A stretch of 64,000 nt of DNA from Polydactylus sextarius. Taxonomy: Eukaryota; Chordata; Actinopteri; Polynemidae. The DNA lies in NCBI GenBank assembly GCA_016801845.1, contig CM028920.1:3880501-3944500 (forward strand), written 5' to 3'. The notes under the pieces were generated by a model that had not been told where the DNA came from, did no database searches, and saw only the letters and a list, made by a program, of their open reading frames with translations. The position numbers were made by a program, and so were the translations under genes. Below, piece after piece: positions 23,296-36,589 of the stretch (the first letter of the stretch is position 1; every line of letters starts with the position of its first letter).

Positions 23296-25460
23296 TTTAA
23301 TACAGAAACACAAATTTTTACAGCTTAAATAAAAGTATACAAGAAACAGAAATATTTTTACATGTGGATTAGAGTCAATTTTTTTATGCTAAAGGGCAAA
23401 AATAAGAAACACACTTCAGGGTGTTGTGTGACATACCAGACCCTTTTACCAGTAAAAAAGGTTATAGCAAGCCAAAGAAAATTCTGCACTCAAAACAGCT
23501 AGAATTTGTTTTTCTCCATCGTCCTTGTAAACGCTCGGTGAAGATGAGCTCAGTTTACAGCATTTTCACCTTGTGAAGAGATGCCGGTCGTTACCACGCA
23601 TTCAAAGTTCAGTTAGTTCTCCTTCAGCATGGAAAGGGTTTCAGTAAAGTTAAGTACGCTGATAAACCATGGTTGATAGTTCTGTTTCATTACAGCTTCC
23701 ACTTTCTCCTCTGTACTTTTTATTATAACCACACATCATGATTTGAGCCCTGCTTTCTGTCAAGTGGCCTCGGTGAAATTGGATAATAATACAAATTGTT
23801 CCACAGGCAATACAGTAAATTTGCTTTTAAAGACACAGTGGGAACAGAGCTGCAGAGACGTTGTGAACTGCACAGACCCTCTCACCTTAACATCACTGGA
23901 TAACTTAGGAAATGCTTGCATTACAAATCAAAACCCTGGAGATTACATTATAGTGTTGAATCAATGAGAAAATACATGTAGCACACAAACACTCTATCTG
24001 TGTCAGGAAGAGACTCGACTGGAGAGTTAAACCATCTTCTCTTTCCTTTGAACAACTTCTGGATGTGAAGGAGCTGGAACTGTATTAAATAATTGATAGT
24101 TGGAAGGTAATTGAGGACATAGATCAATAATATCTAGGGGGTTGTTCTCATTACAGAGATACCCAGACACTTCCCAACGTTATAGCACAATGATGATGAA
24201 TCTGGAGAGAAAGGTGGTGAGAAAGAGAGAAAGATGGAGGAGGAGAAAGGGAGCAATGAGATCTAAAAATTTAACAAATGAGACCCATTTCCCATCCCTG
24301 TCTGTCTCATCAGAGGCTGATATCAAACCTTTGGATGTGGCAGGTGGTTTGGCCGCCTCACATTTCAAAATGTCAGATCTCTGTGCTTAGAAATGTGGAG
24401 CTTTCCAGGGAGCCTGACGGCTTCCCAGGCTCTGATTTCCCAGAGGATTGGCAGTCTTGACACGCATGGGTGTCTACGAGCATTTAAACAGTCAAGCCCC
24501 CACCCCACCCTCCCATCCAGCCTCCCAAACGGCACTAGGCTCCCTATTATAGCCTCTTCTATCCTTTCATCCGCTATCTCCTCCCTGTTTCTCCTCCCCC
24601 ATCAAGCACGCTTCGTTTCTGCTTCTATCACCTGTAAAAAGGGACTTCACCAAACTTTTAAGGAACTTGCGGATTAAACAGAGTCATTTCATTAAATGTT
24701 TACACAGACTGAGCCACAAGTGAGGAATGTGGAGTCGAAATCAAAGATGGTATCTGTTCCCCACCTGGGGTGGAAATTGAAGGAGGCTGCATTTAAACTG
24801 ATAGAGTGTATTTCAAGGGAGCAGTTACTTTTTTACCTGTTTATCCCTGAGGGGCTTAGTATGGAGAGGCAGAGCTGCTATTCATGCTCACTCAACACAC
24901 ATACACATCCGCCCACGCATGTGAACACACGCTTGTGTTACTACACACGTGAGGACAAAAACCATGGACGGATTAACCTGCTGCTGGACCTGGATTGACC
25001 TCCCCCGCTCCTCCTGTCTCATTGTGTATTTATCCTGTCGTCCTCCTATTAAATACAAATTGTAGACTACATATAGTGAAGTTACATTTCACCCTGGGAA
25101 TCAGTAAACGACCCAACTGCTGTGACCAACAACCAACACTGTGAACACACAGATCGTACATATATACAACTGGAATCAACATCATTTACCATCTTCAGTG
25201 ACACTGGTATTTACAATAAACATCCATAAATCTACTTAGAAATCACATAATTAAGACTTTATTTTAAAAGATCATGCCTGATCATCAAATTGTTTCCATG
25301 GTGACAGGCCAAAGGGGAATGGTTTAGTTGTGTCAGTATCATCTGAAAACGATAGATGAGTTTAGATTCACTGATCTACTTCTAACAATCAGTAATAACC
25401 AACCATTTATTGTGTCTTTCTCATCAAAATCCATGTTTTCTGTTCTGTTTGTTGCTTCTG
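23296..25460. other. intergenic or terminal-exon candidate region
   Basis: The minus strand at 23,613-23,710 is a possible last coding exon followed by 3'-UTR-like sequence with ATTAAA at 23,301-23,296 (see findings). 24,080-24,480 looks single-copy and may be conserved non-coding DNA. 24,480-25,460 shows nothing else. Confidence 0.35.
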
Positions 25461-25487
25461 CACATGCACACACAGACACAGACACAG

Positions 25488-25527
<40 letters not shown>

Positions 25528-25528
25528 C
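25461..25528. repeat. compound (CA)n microsatellite
   Basis: Imperfect ACACAG units followed by about 18 uninterrupted AC dinucleotides (25,490-25,526). Confidence 0.97.
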
Positions 25529-25768
25529 ATGAGGAAACCTGAGGTCATCTTGTCAAATGTTGTCCTGAGAAATCTGCATTCCAAGGACAATCCCAGCTGT
25601 TTATAGTTGCCGGCCTTGGCGTCTCCTGTATCCACTCCACATTAACATAGCCTAGGAAACTGACTGAAAAAGTGGTGACGCCAGTGAGTCCCCCACCTAC
25701 CCGTTCACTCCACCCCTCTCCCAAGTCCCATCCTCCACTCGGAGTGGCTATTGTCTTCACTCCGGTCA

Positions 25769-25774
25769 TATAAA
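25769..25774 (+). promoter_or_regulatory. candidate TATA box of an unassigned promoter
   Basis: TATAAA preceded by a C-rich, CACCC-like stretch (25,685-25,735) and followed at a suitable distance by purine-rich sequence and an ATG at 25,877, whose short frame (27 codons, Ser/Arg-rich) resembles nothing I know. A GTGTGAG donor-like site lies 44 nt inside that frame. The arrangement looks promoter-like, but no gene can be attached. Confidence 0.3.
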
Positions 25775-25879
25775 TCAGACGTTGTGTGAGAGCGGAGGAG
25801 GATTACAAGAAGAAGAGAGAGGGAGGGACACAGGAAGATGGAGTAGAGGAAAAAAAAAAAAAAAAACGGGTCCTATGGC

Positions 25880-28800
25880 CAAACTGTCCTCGTCAAGGTC
25901 GTCACGGCGATTGGGTTGGTGTGAGGAGGATGGGAGTCGCAGAAATGAGAAAGCATAATGTCCAGTCTGCAGTGTGTGTCATTTGCTCCAAAACAAATTT
26001 TTATTTCTGCAGCTCCACAGTCCCTTCAGTCCCTTACAGCTCTTAAAATGACCATAACAGGAATTCCAACACTCTCATATAGAGAAATATATACATCCAG
26101 GTTTCACAGCTTTGCTCAATTTGGGAGAAAAATCCAATGAATCTCTTAGGGTGTCATTACCCGAGCCTATTTCCACGAAAAACAACACTATTCCAGAATA
26201 TTTTACATCCTGCCAAGAATATGTTTCCTCAAGATCAGTGTCATATGACATACGACATATGTGATGTGTTTCACAGTCTCATCCTGTGTCCATTGTTTTC
26301 TAATGCACCGGGTGTGATCTGTTCTTTGTGACAGCAAGCAGATAGCTGTAACTCCTGCTCTTGCTTCTCATTAGTGTGAGTGTAAAGTAGGTGTGATCTA
26401 ACGTACAATATATAAGACGGATGCACCAGCTGACCTTTCCAAGAAGGTCAGTGATAGTTGTTATGGGAATTTGTACTGTTAAAGGGTTGTTCGCTCAAAT
26501 GACAAAAATAAAATATTTCCAATTCAAATTGCTCCCAGCAGGGCCTGTGGATTATCCTGAGTGTTGCTATTTCTTGGAAGAGATATTGTTGTACAATCCA
26601 ATTTTTTAAAATGTCAGTTTTCAGTGCTGTGACTACAGAAATGAAACTCCATTGACATCCATTATGCTGGTTTACAAGTAGAAATCTCATATATCCTGAA
26701 ACACTGTTGGGCCTTAAGTAGGGGAGAAAATGTGAAAAAATATATTAAATATATCAATGTCAAACACTGTTCCATAAAGGGTACAAAGACCGACCAAGCC
26801 AGGAGTAAGTATATACAACAGTTTAACAGTTTAAATGTTGGTCTAAAAATATTGTACAATATAAATACAGAGTTGAAGCAGATAACAGACAATTACAGAC
26901 AACAGATTACAAACAATTATTTAGATTAGAGCAGGTGAAGATAACAAACAGTTCTAGCAGGTGAGCAAAATGCTAACACAATGACTGGACCCATGCCATG
27001 ACTTCATTAAAGTAGCGCCCCGTTAGCTAGTGTCTCTCCTATCTTGACTCCATTTCATTAATTTAGGAAGTGAATTTGTACCACTGATCCCTCTGTCAGA
27101 GCACTGTCTGAAGTAGTAGATAAAAATAAGGTGCAATAAAACTAATATTGGAGATAGTGTCCTGTCTGGCTGGCTTTCTGTTCTGTTTCAATGCTATTGG
27201 TCAATGCTGTAACATCTTGAGTCAAAGTTCACTGAAGTTGAAATCGAAGTTGAACTAAAATGTAAACAGATTTATGGGCCTTTGTTGCTGCCAGCCACGG
27301 TCCACTGACTCTATCAGGTCCGTTGGTTTCGAACTTCTTTAATCTTGTAAAATTACTAAACTTCAATGTTGTTTTCCTTCCACAAAAGAAGTCAGTTGTC
27401 TTGCTCTGAGATTCTTCAGTGGGGCAGAGGAGAGACACTAACGCCCTCAAACTAGCCTTGTTTTTATAAGAAAATCTTGTTTTAACCATGAATCTGGGAT
27501 TCTGGGCTTCTGCTAATTAGTTTTTTCTGACATGCAGTGAGAGCCCAAAAAGGAGAGGAAGGAGAGAAAAATGGATGCCGGTGGTGGGATTGTGGGAAAT
27601 AAGATGGGGGAGGAGATGAGATTTCCCCTTATCTTTCATGGCAGTTACACTTTGCGGATTTTTATCTCAGCTGGCAGAGAGGCATGTGAGGTTCACTTCA
27701 TCTAGCCTTTAACTGATTATCTACTTTTCAACATTTCTCACCATTTCCCCTTTTCAAAGCCCTGGGACGTCTGGTAATATTGACTTCCGCTCCTTTAGAA
27801 TGTAAAGTCCGATTCCAGATTTACTCCACAAGCTCTTCTCCTGCCAGGCATGACTCTGTATCTTCAAGCTTCCATCGGGCTCTAAATCAGTACATCTAAA
27901 GATTGACTCTACACACAACAATAATGTGTCAATTACTGAATATCTCATGTATGACCTGCAACGAGCAGCATGTTATTGAGGGGAAATGCTGGCAGTAGTT
28001 AGCTGGAGAAAGTTAGCGACACAGGCTGTAGCACCCTCAGCTCACTGTTGATTTTCCATTCATCGCCCATTAGCCAAAGTGTCATTCCTTTGTCCTCTTG
28101 AGAGCATGTTTCTGGCCAGTTTGAAATAAACAATTGAACCAACTGAAAGGCTTAATATGATTAAAACACGATCAGCTACGTCGGTGGCAGCAGCCAGCAT
28201 GCATAATTGGATTAGTGATGGGGAGCACAAATGAACAGTGGTGAGGAAGAACAGAGCTCTGGACAGACCTGGATGAAGTGTCATTTCTATTCTGATGCAG
28301 TGAGCATATTGTGGTGAGAAAATATGGACTATAAATCATGTCCCAGATGTAAGGAGTCATTAAATTTTTCAAATGAGTGAATTTCAGATACCCTCAGTGC
28401 ATGTCCCTTTAGAAATGAATTTCAGGACAAAAAGGGCCATGTCTCATTAATTTAATGAAATGAATTACTTTCCAGAGGAGGCTGCCCATCTATTTGACCA
28501 TTGTTAAGATCAGTTCATCCACATTACAGAAAGCATATTGTCTCACTTACCTATTGTGATGTCAAGCCATACAGATTTTAGATATCAGCCTCTGTGATTT
28601 CTCTCTCCACTCACTTGTAATGTAAAGTTATCTCAGCCAAACATGGTATCTTACTGGGAGCAGGTGGAAGCGATGCCTTCAGCCATGATTGCATTTACAT
28701 GACCAGAGGTTATAATATGTCCTATGACCAGTGGTGCTTGTTGAGCAACTTGTCATTAGAAAGTGTTGAGATAGTCAAGTTGGACTAGTTCAAGATCAAA

Positions 28801-29865
28801 ATCATGATGTGACCAATGAAGATGTGTTTAACATACACCCACATGACCACTTCAGAATCTGTTTTGAGTGTTCCCTAAGGACTAGCAGAGGTCCTCACTG
28901 AGCTTGGATTTACAGAACATTTGAGAACAACATATTTCAATACAACGCTGATTAAGGCTTTCCTAGGTCATGGTAAACATCTTGGTAACTAACTAAGGTA
29001 CTACCAAGGTCAGGTATGTAGCAATAGCAAAACTTTCACTTCCACACCACTGACCTGGGACCAAGTTATCATCTGCTGCTACACAACATATACGTTTCCC
29101 TAAGGGTAACATTTTATTCACTCTAATCTCTCATCCATGTTAAGCCTGTTGTACTCTTGTGGGCAGTGACAAGGTCATACCCAAGATGCTGAAAATTAAT
29201 GTTGTACATGCACTTTCACATAATAATCCATTCCAGATGAGTTGGTTGGCTAATTTATACCATGAGTAATATAAATTTGTGTTCTGTCACTTGCCATTTA
29301 TAGATAGAGGACAAGAATATGGCTGGCTGTAGTGGCTAATAGCTAATGGTATCAAAAATGACGTGTGATGTGAATAGACATCCCACGTGCAAGGACACAA
29401 TTGAACTTAGACACCCAGTAACATCTGTTATCACATGACAAACCCTGACCCTAACTCTAACCCCAAATCCCATGATTATGTCACATGATAATTAAGCCAT
29501 TGCCAGCCCATCAGTGTCTGCATTTGAAGACCATCAGATGACAAAAGATTTTTTGGTTGAACTAGCTCCATTAACCTGGCAAGAAATCTAATGATACAGC
29601 TTTGTACAAGTAAGTGCTGGTACTGCACATGAGCCACTGACATTTTTTTTTTTTTTTTTTATCAGAGCTACTTTCTACCATGAAAGAAATACTTCCAAGG
29701 GAAACATTTTGACATTAAGATCATTCATTATTCAGAGTAAATAGGGATATTATTTATATAAGTCATATTGCTCTTTAACAGTCCAGGAATTTAAGGGACA
29801 TAATATATTATTATCATAATACATTATTTTCAATAATGTATAATTATCTATGAATATAGTTGCGT
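25880..29865. other. gene-poor, single-copy-looking DNA
   Basis: No gene recognised. 27,640-28,500 has little repeat character and contains a paired homeodomain-like site TAATTGGATTA at 28,204-28,214 and TTAATTTAATGAAATGAATT around 28,448; it could be conserved regulatory DNA. A telomere-like CCCTGACCCTAACTCTAACC at about 29,445 is isolated and degenerate. Poly(T) at 29,643-29,660. Confidence 0.45.
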
Positions 29866-29869
29866 TATT

Positions 29870-30165
29870 ATTACTTTAGAATGAGCTCTTCATATCTACA
29901 ATGGTAGTGGATTCTCAAAGTCAAATCAAAGCCATGCTGCACTGTCACGTTTCTGTGGTAGCCCACAATAAACAAATCATGCGCTGGCTGTAGGGAGACA
30001 TTTTTTTGTCTTTTTATACCACCTTCAGGCAACCATAGATTCTATTACACAATTGTAAATGGTGAGGCAAGTGCTGTTCAGTTGGTTGTAATCTGCAACC
30101 TCACCTCTAGATTTGTACCTCTAGACTGCTATAAATCCTACACAATGAACCTTTAAAATTGAACC
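29870..30165 (+). repeat. candidate non-autonomous teleost repeat
   Basis: The order of blocks (GAGCTCTTCATATCTACAAT, then TGCTGCACTGTCACGTTTC, TGTAATCTGCAACCTCACC, and ending AAATCCTACACAATGAACC) is that of a short repeat very common in percomorph genomes, probably a DNA-transposon derivative. No clear terminal inverted repeats are visible. Confidence 0.5.
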
Positions 30166-30169
30166 TTTA

Positions 30170-33100
30170 AAGGAAGATATTTCAATGCTGTAAACAAAGC
30201 AATTAAAATTCTTTCCACAGGCATTGTACTGGGGTATAAGCAGGTACCTGATTAATACACAGATTAATAATGCATATAGATCCAAATATTAAGAGATTGC
30301 AAATCTTACTTCTACAAAATATCCTCTTAAATTCAAAAGTACAATACATTAAACCACTACCTTTCTTTCTAAAATGCTCCTCGCTTCTATTTTCTCTTCT
30401 CTGCAGATCCTGGTTTTGTGTAGAAAAACAGAAACTATATTACATGGTGGCTTATGTGTTTGGGGAATGGATAGATGCTATCCTCTCTTCAAATGTATTC
30501 TCATATCAACTGGGCTATTTCTGCTGTTGTTTCCTTTTTTTGGCTGGAATGTGGAGATCTGTCTGCGGTCCCTCAGATTCGCTGTGCCCGCAGGCAGCAA
30601 TAAACTACAGACATGTTTCTATAGCTCAAACTCCACCTTCGCTGCCCCCTCTTTCTCTCTGCGACACAAGCCATATCATTATCCTCACAAGCAACAAAAA
30701 TGCCTCCGCAATATCAGTGTTGGAGGAATTTCTCCTGCCTTCTGTCAGACGCCTCTATCAAGCTCTGTCCGTCTGAGACTCACACTGAGTGAATAACAAC
30801 ACAAAGAAAATCCACACTTGTGATGAATGTGCTGGTGTGTTTTGTTCCCTGTGAAGATGAAGAGAGGATGGAGACGTGTGTGGATTTACTAGAAGCTGAG
30901 TGACACCATAAAGCTAGTTGAAAGTGCTTGTGTTGTGAAAGATCCTGTTCTCTAAAATGAAAATAGAGCATAACCTGGAGCCCCTCTGTTAACATGAGTG
31001 AAGTGACACAGCCTGTGAGTGCAGACTACAGTGAGGATTCCACTTTTTTCAGGCTGTGGTCCCAGAAAGCTCTTGATCCCTGATGTATCCCTGATGTTCA
31101 GAGCTGTGAGTCTGTCTGCTGCTGGATTTCTGTGCTTCTCATGTGCATCTGTTTGCCTGGATGTGGATCAGATGAGAAAACAGAGCTTGAGACTTTGTGG
31201 TACAGATGATAGAGCAGTGTACAGTGAGGAACCTGAAGGTGGTCCCAGCTCTGATCATTCCTCTGTAGGAATCAGTCACAAACAACACTAGATGGCGGTG
31301 TTTATTTCCAGTAGGGAGCTTAACCTGTCATGGACATTAATACTAAAAGAGAAAAAGTTGTATTCTTCACTTCAGATATTGATATTTTTATGCAATAGTG
31401 TAGTGCCCACACACCATTAACTGATAAATGGTCTTGTTTGAAATGCTGGTTACTTCCAGTGTTTAGGCAGCACATTTTTTTTTTCATGTATTGATTTTTA
31501 AATTAGTCTGTATTGGGATAAGGTTGCCAGCATTTTTTTCTCCAGTTTTATTCATACAATGCACAATTTGAGCATAATTCTCAGTTTCTTTTATTAGCTC
31601 CCTGGGGATACCATCCCCTGTAAAGTACCTGACGACACAAACAACAGAACTGTTGGGTTGGGCATGATGGAGCATCTTTTGCTGTTGTACCACCAACAGA
31701 AGAAGCTTGTCAAGTCAAGTCAAGTGGACGATCGAGATGCTATTGCCTGGCAACAATGATTTGCAGGGTATAATATAAAAATTGGACTGCATGACTCTTT
31801 GTTCCTGTGTATTACAAAATGTGTCACTGAGTATGTTGGAAATATCAGAACAAATACAGTCATACACGCTCTGCTAAGTACCAGGGTGCAATTTCATGTG
31901 TGCAAGTGTCAAAGAAGCATGTGTGGGCTTGATTATTGGCCAGAGCAATGCAGCAGAACAAAATGCAATGCATGGCCCTTTATTGACAACAACTGGACCC
32001 CTTGTTTGTCAGTAGAAGGCGCTGGACCGGTCTTGGATTGCTTTCTGTGTATCGATCAAAGCAAATGAAACAACTTGAGTGGAACACAGTGGCCATGGCT
32101 TAATGTGATTCTGATATGTGTGTTTGAGTATGTGTGTTAGTGTGTGTATGACAGACAGGTTGGTGTGGCGCCTAGGGAGACCTCATTACACCAGACCTCT
32201 GTCCCTGTGTGAGACAGTTCCCTCATCGCAGAGCCATGTCCTTGATGCTGCTGTCATATCCACTGTACACACACACACACACACACACACACTGGAACAA
32301 TATTCTGGGAGGGGCTGCTGCAAATAGGGTTGGTGGTGGGGTTATCACCTCTTTCATGCAGGCCCATCCTGATGATTAGAGCTTTAATAAGGGAAATATC
32401 AATTACTGTGAGAAATATTCAGCTATTAAGAAAACGAGAGAGTAAGATTTAGATTTAGTGTCATAACAATAAAAAGTGGTTCATATCAAAGAGGCGTAAC
32501 CTGTGCCACTAATTATGAAGCCTTAATAAACTCCTTCAATAAAAATGCTAAATTAAAAGTCATTAAGCAAATGCAGGCCTTTGAAGGTAAAGACATTTGT
32601 CCCCTACTTGAATGAGAGGCTATTTCTGAGTGAAGACTGGTCATTCATACGGCCATATATCTATATATATCGCAAAAATAAATTGTGTGAAATAGGACTT
32701 GTGCCATGTTTTGATGGAAGGTCAAAGGTTTAAAGTTCGATTTATTGTAACAGGTGAATGAATTAATGAAGCTCGGATCAAGCAGGGGGTGGCTGTTGCA
32801 ATAGTGCAGCAATGAACGTGCTGGTGGAGCAGGAAGCAGACAGGTGAGGTTTGCGATAGTGGTGAGTGAAGCGCTGAGGTTTGTGGACTGCAGTCCACGA
32901 GCAGATTGAGATTGATCGATTGTCTGGTGTCTCAAATCAAACACTGCTTCTGTGCACCCACTCAAATGACCATCTGAACACGTGACTGCGACTGTCACCA
33001 CCAAAATGTCTGCTGGTTGTTTTGCTCACTGGAGTTGAAAATGAACATTTTGCTTTCTCGTGTGTGCCTCGTGTTTCTTTCACCAGTCTGAAAATACTTT

Positions 33101-33225
33101 GGTGGTCCCATCCCTTCTGCTATGTAGTCAAGATGGTTGAGTGTTTTGACCATTTGGAGTGAGACCATCTGGATATATATGTCAGTGTGAATGTGAGCTG
33201 AAGAATAACACATTTATATCATGGC
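30170..33225. other. gene-poor DNA
   Basis: Two overlapping open frames (30,270-30,776 and 30,374-30,796) have no family resemblance. 32,330-32,620 is AT-rich, non-repetitive and full of TAATTA/ATTA cores, which resembles a conserved non-coding element. No gene was recognised. Confidence 0.45.
32267..32292. repeat. (AC)n microsatellite
   Basis: Thirteen uninterrupted AC units. Confidence 0.95.
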
Positions 33226-33229
33226 CTTT

Positions 33230-33660
33230 AATTTGTTTGCTGTTTTAGTATTTTGTGTTATTTCCTGTTTTATTTTTTGAAATAGTTTTTCCTGGTGTCT
33301 TGTCCTGTGCTTTTGCTTTGTGCGTTTTCACACTTTTTTCATTACTTCACTCTACCCTAATGTGTTACTCCTGCAATTTGTCTTCTCCCCTCCTTGTTTC
33401 CACAAGATTCCTTGTCGGGTCATCTGCAGACATTCCCAGTCTCATATTGGTTCACTGTGTCTCACCCTTTACTCTTTGGATTACTTTCATTTGATTCAGT
33501 TTTTTGGTCTCTGTTTTTTCATGCACCTTCAGAAAGCAGTTTTCAAGTCAGTTTTCTTTGTTTTGTCTGAATTATACTTAAAATTTCTGTAAGCTGCTCG
33601 GTCACATCCTCCGTCACTTCTTGCATTTGGACCCAGAACCATCAGTAACCATGTCATGAT
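33230..33660 (+). repeat. candidate T-rich dispersed repeat
   Basis: A pyrimidine-rich stretch ending in GCATTTGGACCCAGAACC and ATGTCATGA, similar in form to the 3' end of a repeat common in teleosts. No ends confirmed. Confidence 0.35.
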
Positions 33661-33664
33661 TATA

Positions 33665-34026
33665 TCCAAACAGAAAAGAAAGCTCATCTGTGGTGTGGAA
33701 TCTTCATCTCGATCAAGGATGTATTTTGCATCTTTGTAACTCAAATCCACAACCGCACAGATACCAGTACCACCACTGATCTGCCTGTTGGTAAGAAGCC
33801 TGCATTACCGCTTTACAAAGCGTCCAGTGCCCAACAGTAATACTTCCCCATCCATTAAAGGCAAATTAAAAGTGTATTTAGTCTATGAGGAACCTGTCCT
33901 TGCCTTTTGAGTAGCCTCTGGAGACAGGAAAGGAAAAGTTTACCACAGAGCTGCTGCTGTTGGCTGGTGCTGTGGCCTACTGGCACAGATCTGGGAGGTG
34001 GAGGCGTCAACTTGTCATCTGTTATT

Positions 34027-34064
<38 letters not shown>

Positions 34065-36585
34065 AGGCTCTTAGTTGGCTCAGGTTTTGAAAAGAAATTG
34101 AATACCTGGTTTCATGACATTACCTGTCCGCCAGCTTAATTTGATCCCACTTGCTTGCCAATCAGGTTAGTGGATACACATATCTGCATGAGCTACTTCA
34201 CGAAGCTATGAACGCACATATCCTGATCATGAAGACATTATATATAAATATAAGTCAGATAAAACACCAGTTCTTTATTTCAAAATGGTTGATGGAGTAA
34301 TAAGCAGCTGTTATCTTCTGAGTCTGCGCTTATGTTCACATAAAGTTTGAGAATCTGGAGACTAAACTCATCAACAGTGAACCACTATTATCTGTCATCC
34401 TGTCCACTTCTGAGTGTTACTCTGGGGTTTGAAAATTGGCAAAAAGCAGCTTGTGGCTAAAAGGTATATTTGTCTCCTTTCCATCTTCACCCTAAAGGAC
34501 AATTACAGTTTATTACAACCTTGGCCTTATTTTTCTACTTTTGTCCATCACTTTCATTGGGTGTGATGATATTGCTCACAGCTAGAGGAACACAGATATC
34601 ATTACAGTCTAATGGGTCACGAAACAAGAGCATTCTGTTGGTTGGACAAATTCTTATCAAGCCAAGATTTTATATAGGTTATCTGAATTATGTGTAAATA
34701 GAATAGATGAGTCACCAACAACTAAGATATTTGTTTAAAAGCTTTTATAACTGTTAGGCCTCTTGCCCCATCTTACTTCTTTTTAGCAAAATCACATTCA
34801 GATCTCAGTATTTAACATGTTCAGTACTTTGTGATTATTACAAGTTGAGGCTGAGAAGATGGATCCTGATGATCTAATTCTGTATATATCTCTTGGGTGG
34901 AAAAAGTGTGACTAGGATAATGTCTTAATAAGAAACCTGAGAACAAAGTTCCAATATAACTTCAAGATTTTAACAGTGAGTATTATTTGACTAGAGAACT
35001 CAGATCAGGCAGGTCATTAGTCGACACAGGCCCTACATATAGTTGTATATGTTACTATATTGTGATAGTAAGTATTTCTATTGTCTTGGAGTACTTTTAT
35101 GTACAGCACAATATGGACAAAATCACAAGTGTTATAAATTTGCAAAATATGACTGGACAGGACATGAGGCAGGACTACACAAATTTGACAATATATAGAT
35201 TATAATCAAACACATAGTTCAACAAGTTGTTTAAAAGACTGAGAAATGAGTGAAGAATACTACTCTGACGTTGAAAAGTAATGCAATGGGTTATAACTTC
35301 AAATTAATACTGTAAAGATGGTTATATATTACCACTGGAGAAAAGGGTAATGCCAAAAAATGACAGAAAATGAAATTATATGAAGATCTATTTTTTCTTT
35401 TTTAAATGAAATTTACTTGATGGGTAAAATTATTGATAAATTCCCATTAAAGGATAATTTCCAAATCATACGAAAGGCTGAAGCCCTGTTTCCATTACCA
35501 TAACCAGGACTAATGGCTATCACAGCGCAGAAATAAGACCACCGTTGTAATAAAAAGGTACGATCCTCTAACAGCATGTCAGGGAAAGGGAAACACACTT
35601 AAACGTCTCCAACACACACAGAAACGAGAGCACCGAGACTCACACACCGCTACACGGAGGGTGGTCATTATGAAGACAGTGATGTGGCCGCACATTTCAC
35701 CTCTGCCACGTGTTATAGGCAGAACGACACGAGCGTGGCATCTTATTCCACTACGTCTGACCTCACGTCAGCTCCGCCGCGGCGGGTGTCACCTCATTTA
35801 GAAATGAGGCGCCGTTCTCTGCAGAGGATGATTGCCCCCTTCTGTTCAATGACAAGGCCCAAGAGCTTAACAGAGGTAGAGAGGTTTGTGAGTGATATAT
35901 CAAGAGAAGAGAGGAGAAAAGAGTGATGGAGAATGAAGGGATGTTGGAAGACAAAAAGGGGAGGGAGGGAGAGCGGGGAGTTATGGTGAGAGAGAAGTGA
36001 GGGACATTTCAATGTGGAAGATTTGATGTGGAGGAATGAAGGGTGTAGAGGTGAAGGAGTGCACCAACCCCCTTTGTTTTATCACAGCACGACTACAGCC
36101 TTGTTCAACCTCAGACAGCAGAAAATAGGCTGAGCCATTTATCTGCGTAACAGAACTGTGGAGACCAGATGAGCAGACCTGTAAACCCTGATCCGAGGTC
36201 AGCTTTCTCTCTGAACGGTGAAGTTCAGGGGTGGCAGATTGGAAAAAGCTAGTCCTCAATCCAACGTCTGACAGGGTGCTGCTGCCTCAACAATCAGGAC
36301 AATTCATTGAGTCATTGTAGTGTCTGAATCATGGCCTAGCAAATCATAAAAATGATGACTTGTGATTAGACTCAGCCTCAAGAGGACAATTTAAAATTTC
36401 ACTCTCAGCAGCATTTTCAGCATTTGTTATGGTTGACTTCTTTCCTTTATGGTAGAAAACATGGTGAATGAAAATGCTACATTATGTTCAGTATATATAG
36501 GATAAATGTGAAGATCATCACTAGACAGGTTTTGCACAACAAACTACTGGATGTAAAAACACACACAAAACAACAAGCAGAAACT
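33665..36585. other. gene-poor DNA with one CpG-rich patch
   Basis: Contains the TC microsatellite at 34,028 and a CpG-rich patch at 35,620-35,830 with a perfect 12-bp GC palindrome (35,774-35,785). 36,260-36,420 is single-copy-looking with an AP-1 site TGAGTCA at 36,308-36,314. The 80-codon open frame across the CpG patch resembles no known protein. Confidence 0.45.
34028..34063. repeat. (TC)n microsatellite
   Basis: About 17 TC units with one CCC interruption, followed by CCCAG. Confidence 0.95.
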
Positions 36586-36589
36586 GATA

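Noticed and set aside
29443..29470. Telomere-like CCCTAA repeats
   Set aside because: Only about four degenerate units, with no array; not an interstitial telomere.
30270..30796. Two overlapping open frames of 168 and 140 codons
   Set aside because: They occupy different frames of the same pyrimidine-rich sequence, and neither resembles a known family.
34028..34075. Strong-looking splice acceptor made by the TC microsatellite followed by CCCAG
   Set aside because: The downstream frames hit stops quickly and no donor follows; the pyrimidine tract is explained by the microsatellite.
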